DNA of 64,000 bases from Streptomyces sp. NBC_01267 (GCF_036241575.1 NZ_CP108455.1:5868501-5932500); one strand, 5' to 3'; shown: positions 46,889 through 59,528, numbered from the stretch's first letter. Numbers and translations: made by a program. The notes: generated by a model from the sequence alone, not told the origin.

Positions 46889-46945
46889 GGGGCGTTGACC
46901 TCGCGTCAGGGTGAATCATGGAGTCGCCAGCTGGTGAAGCGAAGG

Positions 46946-46973
46946 TTTATCAGCGGTGCTCCAAAGGTGTCAA
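46946..46973 (-). promoter_or_regulatory. Promoter of the ABC transporter operon
   Basis: On the minus strand a perfect -35 TTGACA (46973-46968) and GATAAA (46951-46946) are 16 bases apart. It gives a leader of about 50 bases before the ATG at 46888. Confidence 0.65.
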
Positions 46974-47008
46974 CGGTCCTCCAGACACGGCCTGGTCTGC
47001 GTAAATGG

Positions 47009-47047
47009 CTGAAGGCCCACACCGTTACCGCCGGTGTGGGCCTTCAG
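47009..47047 (-). terminator. Terminator after the MinD/ParA-like gene
   Basis: Perfect 16-bp arms CTGAAGGCCCACACCG and CGGTGTGGGCCTTCAG close a 7-base loop. On the minus strand the hairpin is followed by AGCCATTTA. It insulates the ATPase from the ABC operon. Confidence 0.88.
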
Positions 47048-47067
47048 TGGTCTATACCCTTATCGCC

Positions 47068-50000
47068 TTACTGCTGAGGGGCCGGCGGCTGCTGCCAGCC
47101 TTGCTGCTGCGGGGGATAGGGCTGCTGCGGAGGCTGCTGACCACCGTACGGCTGCTGCGGCTGCGACCCTTGCGGATACTGCGGATACGGCTGTGGGGGA
47201 TGCGGCTGCTGAGGGCTCTGAGGTGCCTGCGGTCCGTGAGGGCTCTGCGGCCCCTGAGGTGCCTGCGGAGCGTACGGCTGTTGCTGCTGGCCCGGCATCG
47301 GCGGCGCCATGTGCGGCGGCGCCCCCTGACCGTTGCCGGTCCACAACCCCTGTGCCTGCTGGGCACGTTGGAAGTCCTCCGCGACCAGGGCGGAGAGATT
47401 GAAGTACGCCTCCCGGGTCTTCGGCCGCATCATGTCGAGGTCGACCTCGGCGCCCGCCGACAGATGCTCGTCGAACGGCACGACGACGACCGCGCGGCAG
47501 CGGGTCTCGAAGTGCTGCACGATGTCGTCGACCTTGATCATCTTGCCGGTCTCGCGAACCCCGGAGATGACGGTGAGCGAGCGCTGCACGAGTTCCGCGT
47601 AGCCGTGCGCGGAGAGCCAGTCGAGCGTGGTGCTCGCGCTGGACGCACCGTCCACGGACGGGGTGGAGATGATGATGAGCTGGTCGGCGAGATCGAGTAC
47701 GCCCCGCATCGCGCTGTAGAGGAGCCCCGTACCCGAGTCGGTCAGGATGATCGGGTACTGCTTGCCCAGGACGTCGATCGCGCGCCGGTAGTCCTCGTCG
47801 TTGAACGTCGTGGAGACCGCGGGGTCCACGTCGTTGGCGATGATCTCCAGACCGGAGGGCGCCTGGGAGGTGAACCGGCGGATGTCCATGTACGAGTTCA
47901 GGTACGGGATCGCCTGGACCAGGTCACGGATGGTCGCCCCGGTCTCACGGCGCACCCGACGGCCGAGGGTTCCGGCATCCGGGTTCGCGTCGATCGCCAG
48001 GATCTTGTCCTGCCGCTCGGTGGCGAGCGTGGCACCCAGCGCGGTCGTCGTCGTGGTCTTGCCGACGCCGCCCTTGAGGCTGATGACGGCGATCCGGTAG
48101 CAGGACAGCACCGGCGTACGGATGAGTTCGAGCTTGCGCTGCCGCTCGGCCTCCTCCTTCTTCCCGCCGAGCTTGAAGCGGGACGCGCCCGCCGGGCCGC
48201 TGCGACTGCTCCTCGCCTTCTGCTTGTTGCGGATCAGCCGGTCGGAGGAGAGCTCGACGGCCGCCGTGTACCCGAGAGGCGCGCCGGGAACGGAACGCTC
48301 CCGCTGATCGTGCGCGACGGGCTGCGGCCAGGCGGCGCCGGTACGCGGGTCGACCGGCGCGCCGGGCTGCTGCTGCTGATGCTGCGGCGGGGGCGGCTGG
48401 TTGGGGTCCTGGGGCTGCTGGGCCTGCGGTTGCGGCTGCGGAGCGTGCGGTTGCTGCTGGGGTACGGCGGGTGCGGCCGGAACCGGTGCCGGCTGCGGGA
48501 ATCCGTATCCCGCCTGGGGAGCCTGTCCCTGAGGGCCCTGTCCCTGAGGGCCCTGTCCCTGAGGACCCTGTCCCTGAGGTGCTTGTCCCTGGGGTGCCTG
48601 CTGCGCGGGCGGCTGCTGGAAGCCGTACCCGCCCTGCGGCGGCTGGGGTGCCTGGTGAGGGAGGGGCTGTGGCTGGGGCTGCTGCGGGAACCCGTAGCCA
48701 CTGGTCGGCGGGGGCACTTGGGGCGCCTGGGGCTGGTGGGGTACGGCGGGCGGCAGCGGATTCGGTGTCGGCTGGGGGAATCCGTAGCCCGCGTGCTCTT
48801 GCGGCGGCTGGGGCTGCTGCGGGATGGGCGCCGAGGGCTGCGGGAATCCGTAACCCGCCTGGGGTGCCTGCTGCTGCGGCACCTGGGGCTGGTGTGCCTG
48901 GGGCGGAGTGGGCTGCGGGAATCCGTACCCGTCCGACGGACCCGGAGCCCCGGCCGCCTGTTGCGCGGGCCAGGACGGCGGCGCCGTCGGAGAGCCCAGC
49001 GGAGGGGCCTGAGGCGGCTGCGACTGCTGTTGCTGCGGGTGAGGCTGGTAGGGCTGGGACTGATCTGCGGTCGGCGCACTCATCGGCCACTGCGGCGCCG
49101 GGGCCGGCGTCGCGGGCTGGAACGCGGGCGGCAGCGGCGGCAGTTCGTTCTGCGGGGGCGCCGACGGCGTGGGCGACCAGGGCTGGGCCGGTGCGGGCGG
49201 AGCGTCCTGCGGCTCCGGCGCGGGCCGTACCTCCTGCGGTACCGCATCCGTGATCGGCCCGGTGGGCACAGCGTCGAAGGGCTCGAAGGGCTCGACGGGC
49301 TCAGCGGATCCGGCGACCGGTGCGGTCTCCGCGCTGCTCTCCACGGCGGCCTCGGCCTCGGGCACCGCCGGAGCCGGCTCGTCCTCGACGTCCGGGTGCG
49401 GAGCGGACGTCCGCGAAGCACCCGAAGCACCCGCCGTACCTGCGGCATCCGCGGCGACCGAGGCGTCGAACGCGGCGGAGATCTCAGCGAACGCATCGGA
49501 CAGACTCGTGCGGGGAGGACGCTCCACCGCTTCGGCAGCGGGCGCGGGGGGCTCCACGGGGGCGCTTTCCGGTCCGGAGCGCGCCGGCGCGACGGCCTGC
49601 TCCCGCGCTGCCTTGGCTGCCGCTTCGAGCTTCTCGAACTCCCGCTTCAGCGCGGAGGGCGAGAACTTCATGGTCGCGCCGCTCTCCAACTCCCCACCAC
49701 CGAACGCCTCGCCGGCCTTCTCGGGAACGGGCTCGGGCTCAGGATCAGCCGCAGGTTCCGGTTCCGGCTCCGGTTCCGGCTCCGCCTCCGGCGCAACCTC
49801 GGCCACAGGAGCGCCATCCACATCGCCATCCACATCGGCTTCGGAAGCGGTCTCGGGCTCAGGCCCGGACGCAGCCCCGGACCCACGTTCGGGTTCCGGC
49901 GTCGCAGTGAACTCGGGGTCGGCCGCCGCCTCCTGCGCGACGGGCGGCGGCGTGGGAGCCCAGTTCGGCTGGAACCCACCGGTCAACGGCAGACCCGGTA

Positions 50001-50277
50001 CGGCTGCGGGACCCCCGACCGGCGGCGCGGGCTCCGACGGCCGAACCGGCTGAACCGGCGGTGCGGGCGGCGCGGGTGAAGGTGTCACGGGCGCGGGCGG
50101 CGGAGGGGTCGGTGCCGACTCCTGGGCCTGGGCCTGCGCCTCGGACGCATTCTGCGTGTACCAGGCGGGCGGGGTGTAGTCGATGGTGAACTCACCCGAC
50201 TCGGCGGGATCCGCGTCGGACTGGTCGTCCACGGGTGAGTTCGTTCCCCCGCGAATCTCGTCCCGATCGCTGTTCAC
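47068..50277 (-). CDS. Pro/Gln-rich MinD/ParA-like ATPase (EspI-type)
   Basis: The protein has 1069 residues. About the first 640 are disordered, rich in Pro, Gln, Ala and Glu, with six [11 protein letters not shown] repeats and a QGPQGQGPQ run. A ParA/MinD ATPase domain follows (about 725-985) with [13 protein letters not shown], the deviant Walker A with Lys740, and [11 protein letters not shown] second Pro/Gln tail ends the protein. No membrane segment is obvious. Proline-rich ATPases of this build occur with actinobacterial type VII secretion (EspI-like), and the S. coelicolor homologue flanks the ESX locus. No ESX gene is present here. The GTG has GGGAGG upstream. Confidence 0.85.
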   Translation of the reverse strand: MNSDRDEIRGGTNSPVDDQSDADPAESGEFTIDYTPPAWYTQNASEAQAQAQESAPTPPPPAPVTPSPAPPAPPVQPVRPSEPAPPVGGPAAVPGLPLTGGFQPNWAPTPPPVAQEAAADPEFTATPEPERGSGAASGPEPETASEADVDGDVDGAPVAEVAPEAEPEPEPEPEPAADPEPEPVPEKAGEAFGGGELESGATMKFSPSALKREFEKLEAAAKAAREQAVAPARSGPESAPVEPPAPAAEAVERPPRTSLSDAFAEISAAFDASVAADAAGTAGASGASRTSAPHPDVEDEPAPAVPEAEAAVESSAETAPVAGSAEPVEPFEPFDAVPTGPITDAVPQEVRPAPEPQDAPPAPAQPWSPTPSAPPQNELPPLPPAFQPATPAPAPQWPMSAPTADQSQPYQPHPQQQQSQPPQAPPLGSPTAPPSWPAQQAAGAPGPSDGYGFPQPTPPQAHQPQVPQQQAPQAGYGFPQPSAPIPQQPQPPQEHAGYGFPQPTPNPLPPAVPHQPQAPQVPPPTSGYGFPQQPQPQPLPHQAPQPPQGGYGFQQPPAQQAPQGQAPQGQGPQGQGPQGQGPQGQAPQAGYGFPQPAPVPAAPAVPQQQPHAPQPQPQAQQPQDPNQPPPPQHQQQQPGAPVDPRTGAAWPQPVAHDQRERSVPGAPLGYTAAVELSSDRLIRNKQKARSSRSGPAGASRFKLGGKKEEAERQRKLELIRTPVLSCYRIAVISLKGGVGKTTTTTALGATLATERQDKILAIDANPDAGTLGRRVRRETGATIRDLVQAIPYLNSYMDIRRFTSQAPSGLEIIANDVDPAVSTTFNDEDYRRAIDVLGKQYPIILTDSGTGLLYSAMRGVLDLADQLIIISTPSVDGASSASTTLDWLSAHGYAELVQRSLTVISGVRETGKMIKVDDIVQHFETRCRAVVVVPFDEHLSAGAEVDLDMMRPKTREAYFNLSALVAEDFQRAQQAQGLWTGNGQGAPPHMAPPMPGQQQQPYAPQAPQGPQSPHGPQAPQSPQQPHPPQPYPQYPQGSQPQQPYGGQQPPQQPYPPQQQGWQQPPAPQQ
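48460..48945 (-). repeat. Coding repeats: six GYGFPQP units plus 15-bp tandem units
   Basis: The six [11 protein letters not shown] motifs are spaced 20-35 residues apart. Within 48530-48600 a 15-bp unit of the type TGTCCCTGAGGGCCC repeats about five times, encoding QGPQG. The array is in frame, so length changes would keep the reading frame. Confidence 0.75.
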
Positions 50278-50674
50278 AATGCCTCCCGCTGGTGTGGCCG
50301 TGCACCCTCGTGCCGTAGTGGTGGGGCGACCGTTGTCGTCCGAACCGCCTGGCTCTCCCCGTAGGACGCGTACGACCCGCTCACGGGTTCTGACGTGCGC
50401 CCGGTCCCAGCCTAATCACCAATCGCACCGGCACGGCATGGCGGAGCACCCCGGGAGTAGTGACCTATCCGTCAGGACCCGCCCAAAGGAGCCTCTGCTA
50501 CGCCGTATCACCTGAGGCAAAACGGAGGGAAGGCGTCAAAAGCCTTCCAAAATCGGTCTGTCACCCTTTTCGGGAGAGGAACTCAACGATCGGGTCTCGG
50601 CCGGAGACGTTCACGGCCGGAACACCCCGGCCGTGAGCCCCGCCGGGACGTGGACTGCTCCTGGCGGCGGACGG
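50278..50674. other. 397-base intergenic region between the ATPase start and the DUF397 stop
   Basis: This gap should hold the promoter of the minus-strand ATPase gene (near 50300-50450), but I cannot assign firm -35/-10 boxes. It also has a 7-bp inverted repeat GGAAGGC/GCCTTCC at 50528-50548 and the DUF397 terminator at 50611-50636. No ORF with coding character is seen. Confidence 0.5.
50611..50636 (-). terminator. Stem-loop terminator after the DUF397 gene
   Basis: Perfect 10-bp arms TCACGGCCGG and CCGGCCGTGA with a 6-base loop, 38 bases beyond the stop on the minus strand. Confidence 0.6.
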
Positions 50675-50968
50675 CTACTCCGACGCGTTCGCGAGCCCGC
50701 CGTTGTGCGGAGCCGGCTCCAGGTCGAATTCCCCGTCCCGCGCGCCGAGTACGAACGCCCGCCACTCCGCTTCCGTGTACCGCAGCACCGTGTCGGGATC
50801 GATCGACGACCTCATGGCCACCGCCCCGTCCGGCAAGTACGCGATCTCGACCCGCTCCTCGTGCTCCGAGGTGCCGGGCGCGCTCTTCCACTCGACACCG
50901 GAGATGTCGAGGGCGTAGAGCTCCTCCTTCTCGCGTTCCTTGCGTGCCTTGTCGCTTGCGTCAGCCAT
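50675..50968 (-). CDS. DUF397 domain protein
   Basis: The acidic protein has 97 residues. The DUF397 pattern is visible: GVEWKSAPG, then VEIAYLPDGAVAMRSSIDPD, VLRYTEAEWRAF and GARDGEFDLE. Such proteins in Streptomyces usually pair with an XRE/Scr1-type regulator; none is adjacent here. GGAAGGAA lies some 12 bases upstream of the ATG. Confidence 0.85.
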   Translation of the reverse strand: MADASDKARKEREKEELYALDISGVEWKSAPGTSEHEERVEIAYLPDGAVAMRSSIDPDTVLRYTEAEWRAFVLGARDGEFDLEPAPHNGGLANASE

Positions 50969-51087
50969 GGCGCGATGGTTCCTTCCGAGGTGCGAACGAG
51001 CTCCCCTCCCACCTTACTTGGGGAGCCCGGCCCGCTCACGGCTTCGGAAGGAGACCCCGTACGGACGGCCCACCGGTGACGGGAGGG

Positions 51088-51462
51088 TCACCGGATGAGC
51101 ATCGTGACCGCGGTGCAGGTTCCGCCCGCGGCGCCCACGGCCATGACGGCGACCGCCATGCAACGCCTCTGGAGCTGCTGGTAGCGCGCCGTGTACTCGT
51201 CCCGCAGCTCGGCGATGCGGGCCGTGATCCGCAGCAGCGCGTCCCGTGAGGCGGCCATCCGGTCCGCGGCGTAGACCCGCTCCACGTCCTCGCGCTGCGC
51301 GGTCGTCAGCCACGGCAACTGCGCGACGAAGTCGGAGGCCCGGCGCCGGGCCTCCTCGACCTCCGCATTCCACAGGAGGTACCCCTCGATCCGCATCAGA
51401 CCCCGCGCACTGTCCCTGTCGGTGTCCGCCCCTTCTCGCCCGCTCCGGGGTGTGGGCGTCAC
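51088..51462 (-). CDS. Small membrane protein coupled to ctaD
   Basis: The protein has 124 residues, with an N-terminal charged part, a helical coiled-coil-like middle ([20 protein letters not shown] and [20 protein letters not shown]) and one C-terminal membrane helix ([20 protein letters not shown]). I chose GTG 51462, which overlaps the ctaD stop as GTGA and has GAGGA upstream; ATG 51396 is an alternative. Coupling hints at a role near the oxidase. No family recognised. Confidence 0.7.
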   Translation of the reverse strand: MTPTPRSGREGADTDRDSARGLMRIEGYLLWNAEVEEARRRASDFVAQLPWLTTAQREDVERVYAADRMAASRDALLRITARIAELRDEYTARYQQLQRRCMAVAVMAVGAAGGTCTAVTMLIR

Positions 51463-53189
51463 CGCCGCTCGTCCTCGCCCGCCACGGCCGCCGTGCTCTT
51501 GTGGTGGTTCTGGGCCACGTCCAGAGCCGCGATGTGCGGATAGTGCAGGTCGAACGCCGGGGACTCGGAACGGATCCGCGGCAGAGTGACGAAGTTGTGC
51601 CGGGGCGGCGGGCAGGACGTCGCCCATTCGAGGGAACGCCCGTAGCCCCATGGGTCGTCGACCTCGATCTTCTTCCCGTACTTGGCGGTCTTCCAGACGT
51701 TGTAGAAGAACGGCAGGAGTGACAGGCCCAGCAGGAAGGAGCTGATGGTCGAGATCGTGTTGAGCGTGGTGAAGCCGTCAGCGGCGAGATAGTCGGCGTA
51801 CCGGCGCGGCATGCCCTCGACACCCAGCCAGTGCTGCACCAGGAACGTGCCGTGGAAGCCCACGAACAGCGTCCAGAAGGTCATCTTGCCCAACCGCTCG
51901 TCCAGCATCTTGCCGGTGAACTTCGGCCACCAGAAGTGGAATCCCGCGAACATCGCGAACACCACGGTGCCGAAGACGACGTAGTGGAAGTGCGCGACGA
52001 CGAAGTACGAGTCGGAGACGTGGAAGTCCATCGGCGGCGAAGCCAGGATCACACCGGTCAGACCACCGAAGAGAAACGTCACCAGGAAGCCGATCGACCA
52101 CAGCATCGGCGTCTCGAAGGACAGCGAGCCCGTCCACATCGTGCCGATCCAGTTGAAGAACTTCACGCCGGTCGGCACCGCGATCAGGAAGGTCATGAAG
52201 GAGAAGAACGGCAGCAGCACACCGCCGGTGACGTACATGTGGTGCGCCCACACCGTCACCGAGAGACCGGCGATCGAAATCGTGGCGGCGACCAGGCCGA
52301 TGTACCCGAAGATCGGTTTGCGGCTGAAGACCGGGATGATCTCGGACACGATCCCGAAGAACGGCAGCGCGATGATGTACACCTCGGGATGGCCGAAGAA
52401 CCAGAAGAGGTGCTGCCAGAGCAGCGCCCCGCCGTTCGCCGCCTCGAAGACACGCGAGCCGAACTTGCGGTCCGCCTCCAGGACGAGCAGCGCCGCGGCG
52501 AGGACCGGGAAGGCCAGCAGCACCAGTACGGCGGTCAGCAGGGCGTTCCACACGAAGATCGGCATCCGGAACATCGTCATGCCGGGCGCGCGCATGCAGA
52601 CGATCGTGGTGATGAAGTTGACCGAACCGAGGATCGTGCCGAAGCCCTGGAGCGCCAGCCCCATGATCCACAGGTCGCCGCCGACCCCGGGCGAATGAAC
52701 CGTGTCGGTCAGCGGGGAGTAGGCGAACCAGCCGAAGTCGGCCGCGCCGTTCGGGGTGAGGAAGCCGCCCATCACGATGAGCGCGCCGAAGAGGTACAGC
52801 CAGTACGCGAACATGTTCAGCCGCGGGAACGCCACATCGGGCGCGCCGATCTGCAACGGCATGATCCAGTTGGTGAACCCGATGAACAGCGGCGTCGCGA
52901 ACATCAGCAGCATGATCGTGCCGTGAATCGTGAACGCCTGGTTGAACTGCTCGTTCGACACGATCTGCGTGCCCGGCCGGGCCAGCTCGGCCCGCATCAC
53001 GAGGGCCATCACCCCGCCGATGCAGAAAAAGGCGAACGAGGTGCACAGGTACATGGTCCCGATCGTCTTATGATCGGTGGTGCTGGCCCAGCTCGCCAGA
53101 ATGCTGCCGGGGCGCCTCTTGCGTACCGGCACCTCGTCCTCGTAGGAGTCGTCCGCCTCGGCCGGTCCCTCGTCGGTACTCGTCGTCAC
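51459..53189 (-). CDS. ctaD: Cytochrome c oxidase subunit I (aa3-type)
   Basis: The membrane protein has 576 residues and about 12 helices. It holds heme a, heme a3 and CuB. Ligands appear in [18 protein letters not shown] (His and cross-linked Tyr), [10 protein letters not shown] and [10 protein letters not shown]. The start GTG 53189 has AAGGGG about 8 bases upstream and is preferred to GTG 53219. No subunit II, III, IV or heme-synthesis gene is adjacent, unlike the usual Streptomyces ctaC-D-F cluster, so it is an orphan and perhaps second copy. Confidence 0.93.
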   Translation of the reverse strand: MTTSTDEGPAEADDSYEDEVPVRKRRPGSILASWASTTDHKTIGTMYLCTSFAFFCIGGVMALVMRAELARPGTQIVSNEQFNQAFTIHGTIMLLMFATPLFIGFTNWIMPLQIGAPDVAFPRLNMFAYWLYLFGALIVMGGFLTPNGAADFGWFAYSPLTDTVHSPGVGGDLWIMGLALQGFGTILGSVNFITTIVCMRAPGMTMFRMPIFVWNALLTAVLVLLAFPVLAAALLVLEADRKFGSRVFEAANGGALLWQHLFWFFGHPEVYIIALPFFGIVSEIIPVFSRKPIFGYIGLVAATISIAGLSVTVWAHHMYVTGGVLLPFFSFMTFLIAVPTGVKFFNWIGTMWTGSLSFETPMLWSIGFLVTFLFGGLTGVILASPPMDFHVSDSYFVVAHFHYVVFGTVVFAMFAGFHFWWPKFTGKMLDERLGKMTFWTLFVGFHGTFLVQHWLGVEGMPRRYADYLAADGFTTLNTISTISSFLLGLSLLPFFYNVWKTAKYGKKIEVDDPWGYGRSLEWATSCPPPRHNFVTLPRIRSESPAFDLHYPHIAALDVAQNHHKSTAAVAGEDERR

Positions 53190-53219
53190 TGCGACGCCCC
53201 TTCTGCTGTCGTTGACCAC

Positions 53220-53487
53220 GCCCGGACAGCACTGTGTGCCCGGAGCAGAAGAGGAGCATGACGCAGCTCACATCGCGGAGATCAGATCCCGGGGCCGTGC
53301 GGCGCGTCGCGTTACGCCGTTCAGGTACATGGAAAAGGCTGGTACGCTGTGTGACGGCCGCTTGTGTACGCGTCTCCGGGTTTTCCGGGGGCAGCGCCCA
53401 GCGGATCCCCGCCTCCCGAGTAACGGAAGCTCCCCAGAGTATTCGACCTGGGGCACTCGGTGGCCTGAAGACTCACGAGGAGTACGC
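53220..53487 (+). promoter_or_regulatory. rpsO leader and divergent promoter region
   Basis: The 268-base gap between divergent ctaD and rpsO has a -10-like TACGCT at 53343-53348, giving a leader of about 135 bases before rpsO. The leader is GC-rich and can fold; S15 often binds its own leader in other bacteria, but no specific site is provable here. Confidence 0.4.
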
Positions 53488-53778
53488 GTGTCGCTCGACG
53501 CCGCTACGAAGAAGCAGATCATGACCGAGTTCGGCCAGAAGGAGGGCGACACCGGTTCCCCCGAGGTTCAGGTCGCCATGCTCTCCCGCCGTATCTCGGA
53601 CCTGACCGAGCACCTCAAGATGCACAAGCACGACCACCACTCCCGCCGGGGTCTGCTGATCCTCGTCGGCCAGCGTCGCCGCCTTCTCCAGTACCTGGCC
53701 AAGAAGGACATCCAGCGCTTCCGTGCGCTGGTCGACCGCCTCGGCATCCGTCGCGGTGCGGCCGGCGGCGCCAAGTAA
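53488..53778 (+). CDS. rpsO: 30S ribosomal protein S15
   Basis: The protein of 96 residues binds 16S rRNA early in 30S assembly. [35 protein letters not shown] and [10 protein letters not shown] are the family signature. The GTG follows GAGGAG. It is followed by pnp, the normal order. Confidence 0.96.
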   Translation: MSLDAATKKQIMTEFGQKEGDTGSPEVQVAMLSRRISDLTEHLKMHKHDHHSRRGLLILVGQRRRLLQYLAKKDIQRFRALVDRLGIRRGAAGGAK

Positions 53779-53790
53779 GAACGTTGTGCG

Positions 53791-53825
53791 AGGGAGCGGG
53801 CCCCATTTCCTGGGGACCGCTCCCT
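53791..53825 (+). terminator. Hairpin between rpsO and pnp (attenuator or RNase III site)
   Basis: Outer arms AGGGAGCGG and CCGCTCCCT (9 bp), one mismatch, inner CCCC/GGGG, loop ATTTCCT, then TTTG. It probably allows partial termination or processing. It is followed by the self-complementary CCGTACGTACGG. Confidence 0.75.
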
Positions 53826-54083
53826 TTGCCGTACGTACGGCTTCCGTACGGACGACCGCTGTACGTGCGGAACCAGGACCAAGCTCAGTAATCTGGGTGT
53901 ACAACGCAGTACCGAACGAGGGGAAGCGCGCTCACGCCGCCGCCGGTCCTCGGTAGTGGCCCCCGGGACATCACCCGGGTGCTTCGATCGAAGACCGGCC
54001 CCGCAATCAAGGCGCGCTTCTCCACACCGTTCCCCGCCACACGGGCAGGGGGACGAAAGACGACGAGTATGGAGAAAACGCTA

Positions 54084-56305
54084 GTGGAGAACGAGACCCA
54101 CTACGCCGAGGCCGTTATCGACAACGGAACCTTCGGCACCCGCACCATCCGCTTCGAGACGGGCCGGCTGGCCAAGCAGGCCGCCGGTTCCGCCGTGGCG
54201 TACCTGGACGACGACACCATGGTGCTGTCGGCCACCACCGCTTCCAAGAAGCCCAAGGACAATCTCGACTTCTTCCCCCTCACGGTGGACGTCGAGGAGC
54301 GGCAGTACGCGGCCGGCAAGATCCCCGGCTCCTTCTTCCGCCGCGAGGGCCGGCCCTCCGAGGACGCGATCCTCACCTGCCGCCTGATCGACCGCCCGCT
54401 GCGCCCCTCCTTCAAGAAGGGCCTGCGCAACGAGATCCAGATCGTCGAGACGATCATGGCGCTCAACCCCGACCACCTGTACGACGTGGTCGCGATCAAC
54501 GCCGCCTCCTGCTCCACGCAGCTGGCCGGCCTGCCCTTCTCCGGCCCGATCGGCGGCACCCGTGTCGCCCTGATCAAGGGCCAGTGGGTCGCCTTCCCGA
54601 CGCACACCGAGCTCGAGGACGCCGTCTTCGACATGGTGGTCGCCGGTCGCGTCCTGGAGGACGGCGACGTCGCGATCATGATGGTCGAGGCCGAGGCCAC
54701 CGAGAAGACCATCCAGCTCGTCAAGGACGGCGCCGAGGCCCCGACCGAAGAGGTCGTCGCCGCCGGTCTCGAAGCCGCGAAGCCCTTCATCAAGGCGCTC
54801 TGCAAGGCCCAGGCCGACCTCGCCGCCAAGGCTGCCAAGCCCACCGGCGAGTTCCCGGTCTTCCTCGACTACCAGGACGACGTCCTGGAGGCGCTCACCG
54901 CCGCGGTCCGCCCCGAGCTCGCCAAGGCGCTCACCATCGCCGGCAAGCAGGAGCGCGAGGCCGAGCTGGACCGCGTCAAGGAGATCGCCGTCGAGAAGCT
55001 GCTCCCGAAGTTCGAGGGCCGCGAGAAGGAGATCTCCGGCGCGTACCGCGCGCTGACCAAGTCCGTCGTGCGTGAGCGCGTCATCAAGGACAAGGTCCGC
55101 ATCGACGGCCGTGGCGTCACGGACATCCGTACGCTCGCCGCCGAGGTCGAGGCCATCCCGCGCGTGCACGGCTCGGCGCTGTTCGAGCGTGGCGAGACCC
55201 AGATCCTGGGCGTCACCACCCTCAACATGCTCCGCATGGAGCAGCAGCTGGACACCCTCTCCCCGGTGACCCGCAAGCGCTACATGCACAACTACAACTT
55301 CCCGCCGTACTCCGTCGGTGAGACCGGCCGCGTGGGCTCGCCCAAGCGCCGCGAGATCGGCCACGGCGCGCTCGCCGAGCGCGCCATCGTGCCGGTGCTG
55401 CCGTCGCGCGAGGAGTTCCCCTACGCGATCCGTCAGGTCTCCGAGGCGCTGGGCTCCAACGGCTCGACGTCCATGGGCTCGGTCTGCGCCTCCACCATGT
55501 CCCTGCTGAACGCCGGTGTGCCCCTCAAGGCCGCCGTCGCCGGTATCGCCATGGGCCTCATCTCGCAGGAGATCGACGGCAAGACGCACTACGTCGCCCT
55601 CACCGACATCCTCGGTGCGGAGGACGCCTTCGGTGACATGGACTTCAAGGTCGCCGGTACGAAGCAGTTCGTGACCGCGCTCCAGCTCGACACCAAGCTC
55701 GACGGCATCCCCGCCTCGGTCCTGGCCGCCGCGCTGAAGCAGGCCCGTGACGCCCGCCTCCACATCCTCGATGTGATGAACGAGGCCATCGACGTCCCGG
55801 ACGAGATGTCCCCGAACGCCCCGCGGATCATCACCGTCAAGATCCCGGTGGACAAGATCGGTGAGGTCATCGGCCCCAAGGGCAAGATGATCAACCAGAT
55901 CCAGGAGGACACCGGCGCCGACATCACGATCGAGGACGACGGCACCATCTACATCGGTGCCCAGGCCGGCTCGCAGGCCGAGGCCGCGCGCGCCACGATC
56001 AACTCGATCGCCAACCCGACCATGCCGGAGGTCGGCGAGCGCTACCTGGGTACGGTCGTCAAGACCACCACCTTCGGTGCGTTCGTGTCGCTCATGCCGG
56101 GCAAGGACGGCCTGCTGCACATCTCGCAGATCCGCAAGCTCGCCGGTGGCAAGCGCGTGGAGAACGTCGAGGACGTGCTCGCGGTCGGTTCCAAGGTCCA
56201 GGTCGAGATCGGCGAGATCGACTCCCGCGGCAAGCTGTCCCTGGTCCCCGTGATCGAGGGCGAAGCCGACTCCGACAACACGGAGAAGAAGGACGACGCC
56301 GACAA

Positions 56306-56309
<4 letters not shown>
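54084..56309 (+). CDS. pnp: Polynucleotide phosphorylase
   Basis: This phosphorolytic 3'-5' exonuclease of 741 residues degrades RNA and makes 3' tails in Streptomyces. Two RNase PH domains (starting [20 protein letters not shown] and [13 protein letters not shown]) flank a helical domain. A KH domain ([16 protein letters not shown]) and an S1 domain ([15 protein letters not shown]) follow. I chose GTG 54084, where family homology begins and GGAG is 10 bases upstream; ATG 54069 is the alternative. The 305-base gap from rpsO holds the hairpin and probably a pnp promoter. Confidence 0.95.
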
Positions 56310-58481
<2,172 letters not shown>

Positions 58482-58487
58482 CACACG

Positions 58488-58940
58488 ATGCGCGCAAAGA
58501 TCACTTACCTCGTCACGGCCGCCGTCCTGGTCTTCTACTTCGTCCTGGTCGGCAGCCGCGGCGTCCTGCTCATCCAGAACGGCACGCTCCTCACGGTCAC
58601 CTTCGGCGTGGCCGTGCTGATCCTGCCGCTGATCGGCATCTGGTTCCTGTGGAAGAACACCCAGTTCGTGCAGCGGGCCAACCGGCTCGCCGCCGAACTG
58701 GACGCCGAAGGCGGCCTGCCGGTCGACGAGTTGGTGCGGACGCCCAGCGGTCGTATCGACCGTGACTCGGCCGACGCGGTCTTCACCCGCCGCAAGGAGG
58801 AGACCGAGGACAGCCCGGACGACTGGCGCTGCTGGTTCCGGCTCGCGATCGCCTACCAGGACGCCCGGGACACCCCGCGGGCCCGCAAGGCGATGCAGCG
58901 CGCCATCGCCCTGCACGCAGGCAGGCCCGTCAGCATCTGA
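58488..58940 (+). CDS. Small two-helix membrane protein with TPR-like tail
   Basis: The protein of 150 residues has two hydrophobic helices (about 5-30 and 36-55), then a charged segment and a C-terminal helical pair (CWFRLAIAYQDARDTPRARK) like one TPR unit. It starts 6 bases after dapB, so it belongs to that transcript. No function known to me. Confidence 0.82.
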   Translation: MRAKITYLVTAAVLVFYFVLVGSRGVLLIQNGTLLTVTFGVAVLILPLIGIWFLWKNTQFVQRANRLAAELDAEGGLPVDELVRTPSGRIDRDSADAVFTRRKEETEDSPDDWRCWFRLAIAYQDARDTPRARKAMQRAIALHAGRPVSI

Positions 58941-58967
58941 CGGGCCTGCGGGCGGTACTTCGTTCCC

Positions 58968-59528
58968 TCACGTACGCGCGTACTCCGCGCTCCACGCCTC
59001 GACGGTGTCCGCCGCCCGGTCGAAGGCCTCGTGACGTGACAGGAAGTCGGCGTTGTGGTCGGTGAGCAGCGGCGCCAACTGCGCACCACCCTGCTGCACG
59101 AGTACGAGAGCCTGGCCCTGCACGGTGCGCGGCAGCCCGAGCCAGCGGACCGGCTGCTGCACCGTGCGCACGGCCTGTGTCTTGTCCCACGGGACGGTAT
59201 GCGTCATGAGGAAGCCCACACGACGCACTCCGTGCCTGCTCACCCAGGTGCCGACGCGCAGCAGTCGCAGTGCGCAGAGGACGACCACGAGGCCGAAGCC
59301 GAGACAGGCGGCGGCGCCCGGCAGCGCACCGGCGAAGGCAATGATCATCGCTGCCAGCAGGATGAACGAGGCGAGCAGCAGAAGCAGAGCTGCCGCCCCG
59401 ACCCGCCAGGGTCCGGGGCGGTAGGGGCGGCGCCACAGGTCGTGGTCGTCGAACGGCAGCGCGACATCGTCGGCATTCTCGGCGGCTGCGTCAAACGCGC
59501 GGTCGGCCGTCAGGAAAGGCAGGGGCAC
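58968..59528 (-). CDS. Membrane protein with PH-like domain
   Basis: The protein of 186 residues has two hydrophobic helices at about 43-90, then a bacterial PH-like beta-rich part (RHGVRRVGFLMTHTVPWDKT and VQGQALVLVQQGG). The GTG has GAGGAT upstream. It is convergent with the two-helix protein gene and ends 28 bases from it. Function unknown. Confidence 0.8.
   Translation of the reverse strand: MPLPFLTADRAFDAAAENADDVALPFDDHDLWRRPYRPGPWRVGAAALLLLLASFILLAAMIIAFAGALPGAAACLGFGLVVVLCALRLLRVGTWVSRHGVRRVGFLMTHTVPWDKTQAVRTVQQPVRWLGLPRTVQGQALVLVQQGGAQLAPLLTDHNADFLSRHEAFDRAADTVEAWSAEYART

Noticed and set aside
48460..48945. Repeat array as a possible CRISPR
   Set aside because: The units encode GYGFPQP and QGPQG in frame, differ in spacing and sequence, and there are no cas genes.
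47005..50079. Plus-strand frame of 1024 residues opposite the MinD-like gene
   Set aside because: It is Arg/Leu/Gly-rich antisense sequence without a start site or domain. The minus strand has the ATPase motif and repeats.
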